This document shows positions 45,908-56,519 of a DNA stretch of 64,000 nucleotides, piece by piece; the stretch's first letter is position 1; every line of letters begins with the position of its first letter. The notes below the pieces were generated by a model that worked only from the letters and a program-made list of their open reading frames with translations, was not told the DNA's origin and did not search any database. Source of the stretch: Tenrec ecaudatus (Eukaryota; Chordata; Mammalia; Afrosoricida; Tenrecidae); NCBI RefSeq assembly GCF_050624435.1, contig NC_134531.1:253532812-253596811 (forward strand), given 5' to 3'. Both the position numbers and the translations under genes were made by a program.

Positions 45908-46102
45908 CAGTGGTTCTCAACCTTCCTCACGCCGTGACCCTTTCATCCAGCTCCTCCTGTTGTAGTGACCCCCCCCAACCATAAAATTATCTTCGTGGCT
46001 ACTTCATAACTGCAATTTTGCTACTGTTATGAATCAGCTGACCCCTGTGAAAGAGCCGTTCAACCTCCAAAGGGGTCACGACCCACAGGTTGAGAACCAC
46101 TG
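45908..46102. mobile_element. SPIN-like hAT MITE with perfect 8-bp duplication
   Basis: 195 bp: CAGTGGTTCTCAACCTTCCT to GGTTGAGAACCACTG, with the SPIN core (CCAACCATAAAATTATCTTCG, then CTACTTCATAACTGCAATTT). The host duplication CTGTAAAT at 45900-45907 and 46103-46110 is exact and lies in the AfroSINE. Non-autonomous. Confidence 0.93.
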
Positions 46103-46167
46103 CTGTAAATCTTTAGAGGCGTAGATACCTCTTCTTTCTCCTGTGGAGTGGGTGATGTTTGAACTGC

Positions 46168-46719
46168 TGTCTTTGTCTGGGTGGACCAGAGAAACAACTT
46201 CATAGACATGCTCATATGTGTATAAGAATGAGCTTTTTATATAAGAGCAATTGAATATTGAGAAAACATCCCAGCCCAGTCCAGATCAAGTCCATAAGTC
46301 TGGTATTAGCTCAGATGTCTTATACCAATCTATAAATTGCTCTTCAGACTCAGGAAACACATACAATGACTCTGAGTGCAGGAAGATCACAGGTCAGTGG
46401 GTGGGAAGTCTTGTGGATCCAGTGGCATTGTAAGCATCTCAGTGCTGGCAGCGTTCTCCATGTGGCTTCTCCAGGTCCAGGGCTCTCCCTGCAATCAGCA
46501 TAGATCCATGTGTCTTGTCAGTAGAGAGTCTCTCAGGGAGTGAACTGAGAGAGAGAGAGTCTCTCCCACCTCCAAGGAGGAAATACCAGAGTTCCCAGAA
46601 CCCTCAGGAGAAGACTATGCCCACACAGAGGCCTCATTGGCTATACAATGATCGACAGACTTGACTCCACCCCTACACTCTTAATCCTCAAATTGGCAAA
46701 AGATTATATAACTACCACA
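46168..46719 (+). mobile_element. Solo LTR, ERVL/MaLR-like, inside the AfroSINE
   Basis: 552 bp with TG...CA ends (TGTCTTTGTCTGGGTGG to AACTACCACA). Flanks ACTGC (46163-46167) and GCTGC (46720-46724) differ at one base. Internal blocks (GAAAACATCCCAGCCCAG, GGAAGATCACAGGTCAGTG, GAGAAGACTATGCCCACAC) match the reverse complement of the 10446 copy. Confidence 0.68.
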
Positions 46720-46884
46720 GCTGCCAACCCTGAGATAGCAGTCTAATTCTTGCTGGACATCACCAAAAAAATCCTTTTATTTGCCGCACTTGATTAGTAG
46801 TAGCCAAAAACTATCTAGTTAGCCAACAGAGGCATCTTGATATTGTCCCATGACTTGAGGAAAACTATAGTTCTGTCTACTTGT

Positions 46885-48290
46885 TAATAGTCAACAATTG
46901 CTTCCTGTGATTATCCTGAAACCAAATTGTTGAATATTGACTAGTTCTTTTTGATACAGTGACTCTGTGTAGTCTTTCCGTTTTCTTTTGGTGCTGCCTG
47001 CATCATTCAATATTTTTCCCATAGAATCTTTCAAGATTGCAACTTGAGGCTTGAGTTTTTCTTTCAGACTTTTAGTTTCATATATGATGAGCATGACCTT
47101 CACTTTTGGTTTTCTAATTCTAGGTCTTTGCACATTTCATTGTAATATTTGGCTTTGCCTTCTCAAGCTGTCCTTTGAAATTTTCTATTAAGCTCTTTGA
47201 CTTCATCCTTTCTTCCATTTGCCTTAGCTACTCACTGATGAAGGTCAAGTTTCAGAGACTTTTCTGACATGAAACTTAATCTTTTCTTTCTTTCCTGTGT
47301 TTCTAATGAAACTTTTGCTCCCTTCGTGAATGATGTTCTTGTCCTCTCATGGCTCATCAGGTCTTCTGCTACAGTATACAGTGCATCAGATCTGCTCTTG
47401 AAATGTTCTAGAAATTCGGGTGGGATAGACTTTAGCGTGCAGTTGGGCTCTTGTGGACTTGTTTTAACTTTCTTCAACTTTAATCTGAACTTAAAGATAA
47501 GCAATTTATGGTCTGTTGTACAGTCACCCCCTGGACTGGTTTTAGCTGCTGATATTGAGCTTCTCTATCATCTCTTTCCATAGATGTAGTCAATTAGATT
47601 TCTATGTATTGCATCTAGAGTAGTCTGTGCATATTGCCACATTTTGTGTTGTTGAACAATTACTTGGTCTTGGGAGATTCTATCATGCAATTACCAGCTT
47701 CATTGAGATCACCAAGAACATATTTCTTGGTTCTTCCTCTTTGTTCCAGCTTTTACATTCCAATGTCCACTAATCACCAATGCATCTTGATTGCATGTTT
47801 GAACAATTTCAGACTCAAGACATTGGCAAAATTCTTCAATGTCTTCATCACTAGCTTTTGTGGTTAGTGCATAAACTTGAATAATAGTTATACTGATTGG
47901 ATTTCCTTGAAGGTGAGTGGACATCATCCCATCACAAACAGCATTGTACTTGATGATTTGTTTTGCAACGTCCTCTTTTGACAATGAATTCATTGCCAAT
48001 CCTCTTGATTGTGTCATTTCCAACATAATACACCATACAATTTTCTGATTCAAAATGGTCAGTACCTGTCCATTTAAGCTCACTAGGGCATGGGATATCG
48101 ATCCATTTCATTTTTGACCACTTCCAATTTATCTAGGTAGATTCATAGTCTGCACATTCCAATTTCCTATCATTAGCAGATTTTCGCAGTTGTTTCTCTT
48201 TACGCTGAGTCATGCTCCGTCAGCAAATAGAGGTCCTGAGCGTTCCACACCAAAAGGCTTCACCCCCATCATGTCATCATGTTTTACTCC
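46885..48290 (-). mobile_element. RTE LINE (AfroRTE), endonuclease to pre-RT region
   Basis: Largest RTE piece. The minus strand reads (from 48083) K-I-V-W-C-I-M-L, I-I-K-Y-N-A-V-C-D-G-M-M-S-T-H-L-Q-G-N-P-I-S-I-T-I-I-Q-V-Y-A, D-A-L-V-I-S-G-H-W-N-V-K-A-G (the GDWN motif with D to H), then K-F-R-L-K-L-K-K (47490) and M-G-K-I-L-N-D-A-G-S-T...Y-T-E-S-L-Y-Q-K-E-L (about 47000). These are RTE/BovB endonuclease and linker segments in order. Several frame changes and the catalytic change make it dead. Confidence 0.85.
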
Positions 48291-48329
48291 CTGCAAGAGA
48301 GCAGTATCTCCTCAATAACACCAGAAGTC

Positions 48330-48570
48330 CCCTGTAACTCCAGCACTATCTACAACAAAGTTTTACTTTCATTTATTAGACCTTCAGTGTATAATATTTA
48401 TTATAAACTATGCCTCGATGCTGAGCTTCTCGCCAAGTGATCTATCTTATTCTGATACTGGTTTATTAAAGTCACCTAGTAGGATTGTTGAGTCAGTGAT
48501 TTATTTTTTGATCTTTTGAATAGTTAGTCTGGTGAATTTCACAGGTCTCTCAGGCATGTATCTATTTGTT
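48330..48570 (-). mobile_element. L1 LINE ORF2 endonuclease fragment (left of insertion)
   Basis: The minus strand gives R-Y-M-P-E-R-P-V-K-F and T-I-L-L-G-D-F-N-K-P-V-S-E-Q-D-R-S, the L1 endonuclease (V)GDFN motif. It continues the L1 found at 49350-51520, interrupted by the element at 48571. Confidence 0.7.
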
Positions 48571-49349
48571 ATGATTATTTGTCAGGGGAGCCAGCTCCTA
48601 ACAAATCATCACAGGTCCAGTAGGCTCAATTGTACGGTGATAATAAATAAAGATTATAGTAAAGTCATAGAGAATAAAAGAAATAGAAGAGAGATTAAAA
48701 TAATGGAGTGAGACACATTTCACGGTCGCATGCTCACCTCAACCCCTCTTGGTGGTCTACGGGGAGATGGGAGACATGAGGGGCAGAAGAGGGAGGGGAA
48801 GGAGGACAAGGGAAGAGGGGACAGGGAAGGGAGGACCAGGGAAGAGAGCACCGGGGAATAGAGCCACTGGGGGACAGCGAGCTCTTTATTTCTAACCAAG
48901 GTTTATATAACTTTGGGGGGGCGTGCAAGTCCCCTAATTATAGGTAAAGACATACATCACAGGAAGAGGTTGTACTATAGGTAATACAGTAACGAGAGGG
49001 GAATAATCTAGGGGTATACATGCAATAGGAAGGGGAGGGATTGGGCCTACACATGTGACAAGATGGGCGGATCCTAGATTCAGGATGGCAGCCTAACTTT
49101 GGATGTCACTGAGAAGGTTTGACCTGTTCTCTGAATCTCCATGGAAACAATTACTATCCTTATGAGTAGGGTGTGAGCCCTACCTACAGTGGACCAGACT
49201 GATGTCTGACTGCCTTCAGGGAGAATATCTCTAAGCATCTGACCTCCCACCATGTGCTGGCAAACAGCCTCTAATGTTTGGCATGTCTTTGGGGGAGACA
49301 AAGCTGTGGCAAAGTCTTTTTATATCCCACACTCACTGGATCCCAGTCT
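48571..49349 (-). mobile_element. LTR-like insertion within L1 (class uncertain)
   Basis: About 780 bp between two halves of one L1 endonuclease region. On the minus strand it has a TATAAAAAG motif near its start (49315-49325), a pyrimidine-rich stretch, a TCTTTATTTATTATCACC region, and an end near GCTCCCCTGACA. This resembles a solo retroviral LTR. Boundaries are approximate and I found no clean target-site duplication. Confidence 0.4.
48765..48860 (+). repeat. Purine-rich imperfect repeat (GGGA/AGGGAAG)n
   Basis: Nearly pure G/A strand with repeated ggaagaggggac/gggaagggaggacc blocks inside the LTR-like element. Confidence 0.7.
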
Positions 49350-50325
49350 ACTGATCCTTTGAGCATTATATAGTGCCCATCCTTGTCTCTTGTTAAGGTT
49401 TGCACCTTGAGGTCAATTTTGTCTGAGATTAGGATTGCAACCCTTACTTTTTTCAAAGTTGCCGTTGCCTGGTATATTTTCCACCAGTCTTTTATGTGTA
49501 TTCTATTTTTGTCTCCGAGCTTAAGATGTGTCCCTTGCAGGCAACAAATTAATGGATTATGCTTTGTGAGTCAATCTGCTAACCTCTGTCTTTTAATGGG
49601 TGAGTTCAGACTATTGGTATTCAGAGTTATTACCACCATCTGTTGACTCATTGCTGTCATCTCATACCTTTTTGTGTTGGGTGCTTTCCTATCGCCTTTC
49701 AGAAGTGTGTTGTGTTTATGTGGGGGGCTTCACTCTTGCCTTCTTTTCCCACTGAGGCAATATAATCTTGGTCATTGGTTTTAATGCGATGACTTCTGGG
49801 TGGAGTTGTACTCTATGGTGGGTTCCTGCTTATGCTTGGTGGATGTTGGTCTTCTGACCAGAGTGATTCGGCAAGGATTTTCCTCAGGGTTGGCTGTCTT
49901 ATGGCATATTCTTTGAGTTTTATCTTATCCAGAAATACTTTTACCTCACTGTCTATCTTAATTGATAGTTTGGTAGGGTGGAGGATTCTTGGATTGGCAC
50001 TTTTTTTCTTTAAGCTTCCGGAAGATGTTACTCCACTCTCTCCTCCTCTACATGGTATCTGCTGATAGGTCTGAGCGTATTCTTACCTGAGCACCTCTGT
50101 ATGTGACCATCTTTTTTTTCTCTTGCTGACCTTAAAATTTGCTCTTTTTCCTAGAAGTTAAATCATTTAACAATTATTTGCTTTGGTGAGTTATTTCTGG
50201 GATTTTGTCTAATTAGTGTCCTCTCTGCTACCTGGATGAATGTCTGATTCTCATTCATTAAGGTGGGGAAGTTTGCTTCTAACAGTTCCCTCACTAATTT
50301 AGCTGTTGACATCTTCTTTTTTTAA
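49350..50325 (-). mobile_element. L1 LINE: ORF1 C-terminal part, junction and ORF2 start
   Basis: The minus strand reads L-V-R-E-L-L-E-A-N-F-P-T-L-M-N-E-N-Q and T-L-I-R-Q-N-P-R-N-N-S-P-K (ORF1 RNA-binding C-terminal domain). It then reads the ORF2 start: I-T-L-N-T-N-S-L-N-S-P-I-K-R, I-C-C-L-Q-G-T-H-L-K, W-W-K-I-Y-Q-A and K-V-R-V-A-I-L-I-S-D-K (L1 endonuclease; the usual CLQETH has E to G). Frames are broken. ORF1 is split by the RepA copy at 50326. Confidence 0.85.
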
Positions 50326-51046
50326 ATCATTTTATTGGAGGCTCATACAATGCTTATCACAATACATACATACATACATTGTGTCAAGCAAATTTTACAT
50401 TTGTTGCCATCCTCATTCTCAAAACATTTTCTTTCTACTTGAGCACTTGGTATCAGCTCCAATTTTTCCCCTCCCTCCCTACCCCCACCCTCTCATGAAC
50501 CCTTGATAATTTATAAATTATTATTTTTTCATGCCTTACACTGTCCAATGTCTCCCTTTACCCACTTTTCTGTTGTCCTTCCCCCGGGAAGGGGTTATAA
50601 GTAGATCCTTGTGATCGGTTCCCTCTTCCTACCCCACCTTCCCTCCTCCCTCCTGGTATCACCACTCTCACCATGGTCCTGAGAGGTTCATCTGTCCTGG
50701 ATTCCCTGTATTTCCAGTTCCTATCTGTGGTAGTGAACATCCTTTGGTCCAGCCGGATTTGTAAGGTAGAATTAGGATCACAATAGTGGTGTGGAGGAAG
50801 CATTAAAGAAGTAGAGGAAAATTACATATTTCATTGGTGCTACAATGCACCCTGACTGGCTCTTCTCTTCCCCATGACCCTTCTGTAAGGGGATGTCCAG
50901 TTGCCTACAGATGAGCTTTGGATCCCCACTCCACTTTCCCCCTCATTCACAGTGATATGATTTTTTGTTCTTTGATGCTTGATACCTGATCCTGTTGACA
51001 CTTCCTGATCATACAGGCTAGCATGCTTCTTCCATGTTGGCTTTGT
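50326..51046 (-). mobile_element. RepA retroposon copy inside L1 ORF1
   Basis: 720 bp, 5' truncated: TAAATCATTTTATTGGAGGC to TTCCATGTTGGCTTTGTTC. L1 ORF1 sequence lies on both sides. The duplication is not clear (TCTTCTTT versus TCTTACTT at the two ends). Confidence 0.83.
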
Positions 51047-52345
51047 TCTTACTTGTGTCTTGTTCTGGTAGACCATTTATTTGAATATTGTTCCTCTTAA
51101 TAGTACCTGTCATTGTTCTGAGGTTTCCTTCTGCCTCTTTGATTATGTTGTTTGACTGTCTTCCCATTTGTTGAAGTCTGTCTGGTTGTCCTTGAGAGCA
51201 CTGGTATGATTCCCCACCTCTTCTAATCTGTTGGTGAGGACCATGATCTTGTGTTTTGCTTCTGTGACCTCATCCATTAGTTTTTGAATTTCCCTTTGGT
51301 GCATGTACTTCATCTCCTCTATCATTGTGTCCTTATTCTGTGTTGCTTCCCTCATAGCCTGTATTACTCCAAGCAACCTTCTGAACATTTGTTTTTGTGG
51401 TAGATCTATATCTGATTCTTCTATGAGTGTCATTAGGTTTACGACTTCTTCTGCTGTTGCTTTCTTTTTTTAGTCTTGTTGAGGATGTTGAGGTATGTTG
51501 CTCTTTGTGTGTCATTTGGGAAGAATTGGGTGCCTTGTTCCTGGGAGAACAAGGGACCCTGAGTTCTTTCTCTAGGTGACTGGTAACAGTGTTTTCCAGG
51601 ACTACCTATGGACCTACTATGGTGGTGGTTTGGACTGCTCTGTAGGCAGGGTACTGAGACAACTCAGTGGCTGGTGGCAGTGGGGGCCTCAGAGGCTGAG
51701 GCAGGTGACTGTAGGTATGCCACTGGCCCGAGTTTGGGTGAGCCAGCAGTGAGGCCATGGGCCTGGTCTGGATGGTCTGGCCACAATTTGCAGTCTTTTA
51801 AAAACTTTCTGTGGAGTCCAAAACTGGTAAAGCCAGTTTTGGGTTTGGGTTGTGGTTATCAGAACCTGTTGGCTTTTCCTGTTTTGTTATGTTAAAATCC
51901 CAGGCTGTGCTCTGGAGACTTGAGTTCTGGTGATCTTGTTATGTTAATGTTACGCTAATAGATAGAATTCTGGCACCCCCAGGGATGGGGGACAAGATTA
52001 GAAGAGTGGGATTGGAGCCAATTGGATCAGAATTCTCCTCCAGCTGCACTCCTGTGTCACTCCTAGCTCTGTGTGGGGAACTGGGTTCTGACACAGGTAA
52101 ATATCTTAGCAGCTCTTCAATTGCTGCAAATTAGTGTCTAATTATCTAATATTACCCACACGGGCAGGCGTGGAGCTGGGGAGAGGAGGCAAAGGGGTGG
52201 CCAATTTAGTCACTCTGTTTGGGGGGAGGGAGTTGGAGAGTGGAGCTGCAAGCCCTTGACTAAAGGAGCAAGGTGGATAACAGAGAGAACTCTGGTGTGA
52301 GGTCTTGTAACTAGTTCTTGGTGGCTCTCCCAGAGCCTGGGATTA
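51047..52345 (-). mobile_element. L1 LINE: ORF1 N-terminal/coiled-coil part and 5' UTR
   Basis: A 96-codon minus-strand frame (51143-51433) reads M-T-L-I-E-E-S-D, E-A-T-Q-N-K-D-T-M-I-E-E-M-K, R-E-I-Q-K-L-M-D-E-V-T-E-A-K-H-K-I and L-T-N-R-L-E-E-V. Its heptad pattern is typical of the L1 ORF1p coiled coil. Upstream (51530-52345) is GC-richer sequence consistent with an L1 5' UTR. The 5' limit is uncertain. Confidence 0.7.
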
Positions 52346-52349
52346 TGAC

Positions 52350-52458
52350 CCCTTATAGACAGCAGTCTGGGGAAATGATTATATAACTCTTATTAATATG
52401 ATTGAATTATTGAATTGTATGATATGTGAATTATATGCCAATAAAATATTTTCATTTA
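52350..52458 (+). mobile_element. L1 3' end fragment
   Basis: TATGATATGTGAATTATATG followed by CCAATAAAATATTTT is the conserved L1 3' terminus. It is the same tail as at 20940-20973. Confidence 0.65.
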
Positions 52459-52512
52459 GCAAGAGGAGTAGAAAATGTTACATTTTCGCAAATCTCTTCA
52501 ATGTTTGGTTTA

Positions 52513-52605
52513 AAGAGCCCTTGTGGTATAGTGAACAGGCATTGGGCTGCTAACTCAGGGTTAGCAGTTCAAGCTTATCAGCAGCTCTTGTAAAGATTTA
52601 CAGCC
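52513..52605 (+). mobile_element. AfroSINE, 5' half (interrupted by NOP56 retrocopy)
   Basis: AGAGCCCTTGTGGTATAGTG, then GCATTGGGCTGCTAACTC, to GTAAAGATTTACAGCC. Its 3' half is at about 53575-53655. Confidence 0.86.
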
Positions 52606-52612
52606 CCATAAT

Positions 52613-52638
52613 GTGTGTGTGTGTGTGTGTGTGTGTAG
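52613..52638 (+). repeat. (TG)n microsatellite at the retrocopy tail
   Basis: About 13 TG units. On the minus strand this is (CA)n directly after the AATAAAG signal of the NOP56 retrocopy, where a poly-A tail would be expected. Confidence 0.95.
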
Positions 52639-53565
52639 TTGTTTCTTTATTGAGAGGGTTGGGGCGCACCAGCGAAGGTCCATTTTAATCTTCCTGGGCT
52701 GGTTTTTAAATTTTTTTCTTTTTCTTAGTGCTGTTGCTCTTGCTAGCAGCCGCCTCCTCGGGTTCACTGCTGGCGGGCTCCCCCTTCGCGGGGAGCTTCT
52801 TCTTTTTCTTTGGGATGCTCCCGCCATTTGCTGCCTCCTGAGGGTCACATGCAGGCTCCTCTCTGGGGAGAGGTTTCAGTTTCTTCCTCTTGGGGAGAGG
52901 CGTCCCTTCTGGATCACTGCTGACCCACTCCTCCTTCGATCTCTTCTTCTTGGGTTTGGGGACAGCAGAGAGAGCTGGGTCTTCAAATCCATTTTCCTGA
53001 GGAGAGTCCTGGGCCCTCTGCGTTTTCTTCTATTTGGGCCTTTCCCCGTTGGTCTCCTGCTCAGGGCCCTCACACTCCTCAGGAGCACTGCTGTTTTCCT
53101 GAGACGCAAGGGCAAGGGCAGCCAATCGCTTCTTTTCCCTTTTCAAGCGTTTCTTCTCCCGCTTCTCCAGCTTGCTAGTCATCTCCTCAGCGGCCTCCTC
53201 TGCCCGCACCATTGCCTCCTTGATCACGTCCAGATTCTTCCAAGGGACCGCCCCACACCAAGTCTCGTAGAAGGAGAGTCGCTCCTCGACCTGCTCGCAA
53301 AGCTTTTCCCCAAGTATACTTGTGGGCACCTCAGAGAAACAATCGATCCGAGAGGCAATGCTGTGTTTGTTTGCCAGGTATCGGGAGATGCGGCCTGTGT
53401 TCTTGGCAGCTGCTCGGCCAACGGCAGCTGCTTGGAAGGTGGGGTGGAACATGAGTTCGTACTTAGGCGTGTTTCCCCTAGTCTTCAGGGCTCTGGAAGC
53501 TTGGTCCCTTTTGCTGGGCCCTGGAAATCACTCAGACACCAGGGCTGGCCCCATACATTTTAAGC
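52628..53565 (-). pseudogene. NOP56 (pseudogene): NOP56 processed pseudogene (5' truncated)
   Basis: NOP56 is a core protein of box C/D small nucleolar RNPs, acting in rRNA 2'-O-methylation. Read from 53530 down, the minus strand gives [45 protein letters not shown] and [22 protein letters not shown], closely matching the C-terminal third of NOP56. The lysine-rich tail with repeated PKKK/SKEE motifs follows, then a 3' UTR with AATAAAG (about 52645). No introns. A 4-5 residue insertion (QAAAV) and an in-frame stop at about 53030 precede the lysine-rich tail. The N-terminal two thirds are absent. It inserted into an AfroSINE. Identity is very likely; a functional protein is excluded by the truncation. 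Confidence 0.93.
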
Positions 53566-53574
53566 AGTGTTCTT

Positions 53575-53655
53575 ACTTAGTGTTCTTACAGTTACTGGGA
53601 GTCAGAATTGACCCAAAGGTAGTCAGTAGGTTTGGTTTGGTTTGGTTTATAAAAG
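53575..53655 (+). mobile_element. AfroSINE, 3' half (right of NOP56 retrocopy)
   Basis: GGGAGTCAGAATTGACCC, then AGTCAGTAGGTTTGG with a (GGTTT)n tail. An AGTGTTCTTAC block is duplicated at the junction (53570-53592). Confidence 0.78.
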
Positions 53656-53887
53656 TCAGATGAATTCTCCTACCTCTTGTTCATTTGGTTTAGCACATTA
53701 GTTGGAAAATAGGAAGAAATGTGGTCTTACAGACAAATAACTAGAAAGGAGTAATCTTTTAACAGTCTTTTCAGATTATCATGACTAGCTTATTTGGCAT
53801 TACAGTAAAACATTTTCTTAATGATTGCTTGCAATGTGGAATTCAAAACACATTCATAAACATATTAAACTCTACTATATTAAACCC

Positions 53888-54385
53888 TGTATTGGGCAGG
53901 GTTCTCTAGAGAGACAAACCAGATTGCTAGTAATTATATATAAATATATTTATAAAGATAGATATATAATTCAAGAAATGAACCGTTAAATTATATACAG
54001 ATAGATAATACAAGAAATTAACAGTTAAATCATAAAGCAATGAGACACTAGCAGTCCTCTAAGGCTTGAGAGCTGCCAGTTGCCAGTCCCCTTCTGTAGA
54101 GAGAGCTGGACTATATATATCCAGGCAGCAAACAGCAAGGCAGGTCCCCAACTGTCATCAACTGTCAGTCCCCAGCTCCAGAGACGAACATTCCAATCGT
54201 GTGGGCTTAAAGGGACCTCACCTTACAGCGACACAGTCCACAGGCTAGGCATCCCACAGGTAGTGTACCCCTTTAAACTGAGGCACAGAACAAGCAAGGA
54301 GAGGTTCGCCGAGCCATTTATCCCTCTGCCCTTCAGTTAATCCTACTTGTGTTTATCGGCCAGTCTGGCACAATAAACTATAGCA
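53888..54385 (+). mobile_element. Solo LTR, ERVL/MaLR-like (sense orientation)
   Basis: 498 bp: TGTATTGGGCAGGGTTCTCT to CACAATAAACTATAGCA, with a perfect 5-bp duplication AACCC at 53883-53887 and 54386-54390. The AATAAA near the right end fixes the sense direction for the family. Contains ATAGATA-type low-complexity sequence. Confidence 0.7.
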
Positions 54386-54409
54386 AACCCATTGGTCTAT
54401 TTCGCACTT

Positions 54410-54592
54410 TAAGGACACTGGTGGTGCTGTAGAATAAGCACTGGGCTACTGAACACACCGTCAGAAGTCCAACCCTCGCTGTTCCCTAGAAGAAAGATGA
54501 AGCTGGCTGTTACAACAAGATCTGAAGTCTTAGGAAACCCATGAACGATCACTATGAATCAGAGTAGCCGGCGATGGCAGTGGGTTCAATTA
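54410..54592 (+). mobile_element. AfroSINE
   Basis: AAGGACACTGGTGGTGCTGT head, AGCACTGGGCTACTGAAC, then AGAAAGATGAAGCTGGCTG and CACTATGAATCAGAGTAGCC tail. Confidence 0.85.
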
Positions 54593-54599
54593 TTTGGGG

Positions 54600-55440
54600 T
54601 TTTATTTTGCAGTCTGAACAGATCCTTTCCCCGCACATTGTCCCATTGGAAAATAATTGGTTTGATATGTGATACAGATATTCTAAGTGTTTGTATAACC
54701 CATAGAATATTTTTAAAATCATAATTGTTACTATCACCACTAATCTCATCAAAAAGTCTGGAAGCAGTGGGATGCTATCAAGCTCACAGTGATGGACACA
54801 AGTTTGACAAAATTCAACGTTGGGTCTTAAAGCTCAAATCTTGTCATTGGCAGCTAATTTCATCATTTGTTTTCCTTGAAGTAACAGGCTGACCTCACTC
54901 AATTTTGAGAAAATGCCTACAAAGTACACAAGTGTGAGCAGCCATGGTTTGTCTACCATTTACCCTTTCAAGTGAAAATTGTTTTTTAAAGTGGCTGGTT
55001 TCATTCACAACTCAATTTCCTAAATGTTTTTCCTTAAGCTTGTCACTGTAATTCAGCAGTTCTTTAGAGGTCTCTGTATATACTCCTAATTTAATCCCCG
55101 AAAATATTAAAAATGCATGTACGCAGGGGGCCACAAATTATTCAAATGAATAATTTTACTGCTTATTTTTTCTTTAATTGTGAGTGCCCAGAGATTAAAA
55201 AAATACAGCGACTACCAGGTCTGATTGATGCTAAAACACCATTAGTTTTACCCACCTTTGCTTTTGCACCAGCAATACAAATGTCAGCACAGTGCAAACC
55301 ATTAACAAAGTCTTTGTATAATATAATTATAAATGAAAGATATATATTTATGAAGATGATATAGGGCTGGCCAATGTTTTTTGTTCTATAGACATAAGGT
55401 CACATTCTGAGCACACTGGATGACAACCAGCAATCAACAC
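54600..55440. other. AT-rich unassigned sequence
   Basis: No gene, RNA gene or repeat recognised. Confidence 0.4.
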
Positions 55441-55445
55441 CAAAA

Positions 55446-55652
55446 TCATTATCAAACTCATTTTCACCATTGCTGTTGACAAGATTCTGACTCAAAGAGA
55501 TGACTCCAACAGACAGAGTCAAATTGTACCTTAGACTTTCCTAGGCTGAAATATGTACAGAAGCAGATTGCCACATCTTTTCTGATGGGTTCAAACCACT
55601 AGCCTTCCAGTTAGCAGCCAAGTTCATAATCACTTCTACCACCAGCACTCTT
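55446..55652 (-). mobile_element. AfroSINE
   Basis: CACCATTGCTGTTGACAAGA tail, GACTCCAACAGACAGAGTC, then GGTTCAAACCACTAGCC (B-box region) and CTTCTACCACCAGCACTC head. Confidence 0.82.
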
Positions 55653-55654
55653 TG

Positions 55655-56069
55655 CACCATACAGAATCTCTGAAATGTCTTGAATTCCCGAAGGGGGTTC
55701 AAAGACCAAACGAGGGGTCTCGCTTTTCAGAGCCAGTCTTCATTAACCCTCAGATCTTGTTCCATGGCAGCCAGTTTAAGAATGAAGGGGAGCAGAAATC
55801 CATCTCCTACTCCAGGAGATCTGATTGAGGGTGGTGTCCTTTAAGGCACCTTGTACGAATTTACACAAAGCTGGAGTATGGGCTTGTGGAGGGCTTGTTT
55901 CTGCTAACAGCAATACTTCCCAAATGCAATAATGATCAAAGTGCTCCCCATGTTGAGGCCTCCCAGAATGCCTTTGAAGCAAATCATCTCAGTTTGGACT
56001 TGCCTGTGCACCCCTGCTGGGATGCCAAGTGACATAGAGGACATGCAGGTACATTTGAATTTTAGATAG
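55655..56069. other. Unassigned sequence
   Basis: No repeat or gene recognised. Confidence 0.35.
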
Positions 56070-56510
56070 ACAACTTCATACTCTAGCGCTGCAATAACAC
56101 AAAAGCTATAAGTGGAGGTTTTTCAAAAATAGACATCTATTTTCTCACAGTGTCGGAAGATAGAAGTGCACATTTAGGGTGTCAAGTCTAAGAGGAAACG
56201 TACTTCCGTTGTCAGCTCAAGAAAAGGTTCTTGGCTCTTCCGCTTCATGCTCCTGGCTCCTTGGAGACCTCCATGTGGCTCGGCATCGATCTTCCCTCAG
56301 CTCGGCTCACGGGGCAATTGCTTTTATATCTCCAAAGAGACTGACTCAAAATACAACCCACACTAATATTGTACTATTAGCTTAAGGAAGACATCCTAAT
56401 CCCTAGTGAGATTTTAACCACAGGCTTAGAGTTCAGGATTTACAGTACATATTGCTGGGGGTGGTGTGGTGGGGGTGAGGGGGGGTGTAATAATGGATTC
56501 ATCACAATGG
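56070..56510 (+). mobile_element. Ancient MaLR-type LTR fragment
   Basis: GCTGCAATAACACAAAAGCT, then ATCTATTTTCTCACAGTGTC, then GGAAGATAGAAGTGCACATT follows the MST/MLT-class order (cataacaaaatacc, tttattttctcacag, ggaggctggaagtcc), and CTGACTCAAAATACAACCC matches the downstream block. A G-rich run at 56455-56490 may be its end. Confidence 0.5.
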
Positions 56511-56519
56511 CTAATAATA

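Larger units (their letters stand above)
45858..46760 (-). mobile_element. AfroSINE split by a SPIN and a solo LTR
   Basis: AfroSINE sequence in three pieces: 45858-45907 (tail, ATTATGAGTCAGAAAAACCC to CAAGACTGTAAAT), 46103-46167 (CTTTAGAGGC to TTTGAACTGC, including CTTTCTCCTGTGGAG) and 46720-46760 (head). When the inserted elements and their duplications are skipped, the segments run in correct AfroSINE order. The SINE is therefore older than both insertions. Confidence 0.82.

Noticed and set aside
52613-53563. 316-codon plus-strand open frame
   Set aside because: It is the opposite strand of the NOP56 retropseudogene; the lysine-rich tail read backwards gives long open sequence.
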